Source: Spirochaetales bacterium (GTDB taxonomy: Bacteria; Spirochaetota; Spirochaetia; SZUA-6; DRHE01). Taken from it: a stretch of DNA of 6,093 nt. The notes under the pieces are model-generated. The model had not been told where the DNA came from. It saw only the letters and a program-made list of their open reading frames with translations, and ran no database searches. The DNA lies in assembly GCA_016930895.1 (NCBI GenBank), contig JAFGFV010000456.1:1-6093 (forward strand), read 5' to 3'. Positions 5,595-6,093 of the stretch are shown here, piece by piece. The translations under genes were made by a program, and so were the position numbers. Numbering within the stretch: the first letter of the stretch is position 1; the number at the start of each line of letters is the position of its first letter.

Positions 5595-6093
5595 GAGCTC
5601 TGGGAATCGACATCGGGTCGCTCTCGATCGGGGCTGCGCTTCTGGATGGGGAGAGGGTCGTAGCTTCCCACTACGCGGAACACCGGGGGGACATCCACGG
5701 GAGTCTGCGGCGACTGCTCGCGATGGAGGAGTTTGCGCGGTACGACCGGGTCGGACTGACCGGCACCCTGAGCGGCGAAGCCGGGGCCATCGATCCAATC
5801 CTGGCGGTCAGCGAAGGCACACGGCATCTGCTGCCGGGCTGCCGAAACGTGCTGTCCATCGGAGGGGAGAGCTTCGCCCTGATTCTCTTCGACGAAAACG
5901 GCGAGTACCGGGAGCACACGATCAACTCCCCCTGCGCGGCCGGGACCGGGTCGTTCATCGCGCAGCAGGCCGAGCGGCTGGACCTCACGGTGAGCTCCCT
6001 TGCCGCCCGGGCGGACTCCTTCTCCGGCCCCACGCCCTCCATCGCCACCCGCTGTGCCGTGTTCGCCAAGACGGACATGATCCACGCCATGCA
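5591..6093 (+). CDS. BadF/BcrA/HgdC-type ATPase: acyl-CoA dehydratase activase-like (N-terminal part)
   Basis: This frame is open to the right edge; 167 N-terminal residues are present. It has the ASKHA-fold ATPase signature GIDIGS (5-10, phosphate-1 loop) and SIGGES (89-94, phosphate-2 loop). It also has CAAGTGSF (115-122) and RCAVFAKTD (154-162). Cys115 and Cys155 align with the two cysteines per subunit that hold the bridging [4Fe-4S] cluster in HgdC, so ATP-driven low-potential electron transfer is inferred. Most small activases read IGGQD where this has IGGES. The YAEHRGDI segment (28-35) and the FDENGEY stretch (100-106) resemble large fused activases of over 1,000 residues, but the downstream part is unseen. 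The start is GTG 5591, overlapping the xdhB stop (GTGA), with only a weak GGGA (5579-5582) upstream, which suggests coupled translation. The next in-frame ATG is codon 45, after the GIDIGS loop. The partner and substrate are unknown. Confidence 0.85.
   Translation, partial: MRALGIDIGSLSIGAALLDGERVVASHYAEHRGDIHGSLRRLLAMEEFARYDRVGLTGTLSGEAGAIDPILAVSEGTRHLLPGCRNVLSIGGESFALILFDENGEYREHTINSPCAAGTGSFIAQQAERLDLTVSSLAARADSFSGPTPSIATRCAVFAKTDMIHAM

Noticed and set aside
3423..5798. A 791-codon open frame on the minus strand opposite xdhB and the activase start
   Set aside because: It is antisense to two genes with clear family motifs. Its translation is rich in Gly, Arg, Pro, His and Gln without recognisable motifs, as expected from the G/C-rich third positions of the opposite strand.
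1..6093. CRISPR arrays, tRNA or rRNA genes, insertion sequences and in-frame TGA selenocysteine codons
   Set aside because: I looked on both strands and found no regularly spaced repeats, tRNA-like cloverleaf, transposase motifs or terminal inverted repeats. None of the real genes is interrupted by an in-frame TGA.

Overview
This window comes from a high-GC bacterial chromosome (roughly two thirds G+C by eye, with strong G/C preference at third codon positions). It carries ordinary bacterial signals: Shine-Dalgarno sites, sigma70-like promoters, and ATGA/GTGA gene overlaps. The taxon cannot be fixed from the sequence alone. An activase of the 2-hydroxyacyl-CoA dehydratase / benzoyl-CoA reductase kind suggests an anaerobic or facultative lifestyle. 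The short pseudouridine synthase resembles versions I associate with Bacteroidetes and Spirochaetes, so a GC-rich spirochaete or another anaerobic lineage is possible; this is a weak inference.

Layout. (1) Positions 1-240, plus strand: the C-terminal end of a probable YegS/diacylglycerol-kinase-like lipid kinase, cut by the left edge. (2) 244-660, minus strand: a complete YjbQ (UPF0047) protein, convergent with the kinase and separated from it by only 3 bases. (3) 661-928: a divergent intergenic region with one promoter candidate in each direction. (4) 929-1627, plus strand: a short RluA-family pseudouridine synthase without an S4 domain. (5) 1657-3273, 3270-5594 and 5591-window end, plus strand: a tightly packed operon. 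It encodes a xanthine dehydrogenase small subunit (two [2Fe-2S] clusters plus FAD), a xanthine dehydrogenase molybdenum subunit, and the N-terminal part of a BadF/BcrA/HgdC-type ATPase (activase) that runs off the right edge. The operon has its own promoter candidate overlapping the end of the pseudouridine synthase gene.

How the genes work together. The two Xdh proteins should form a molybdenum hydroxylase. Substrate oxidised at the Mo centre would pass electrons through the two iron-sulfur clusters to FAD. The large subunit keeps the catalytic Glu and the Glu/Arg pair that bind purines in known xanthine dehydrogenases, so xanthine or hypoxanthine is the best-supported substrate. The unexpected part is the third gene. 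Instead of the usual xdhC maturation factor, the operon continues by a 4-base overlap into an ATP-dependent [4Fe-4S] activase of the family that drives low-potential electron transfer to acyl-CoA dehydratases and reductases. That coupling between a Mo hydroxylase and an activase is the most interesting signal here. The other genes look like ordinary housekeeping genes.
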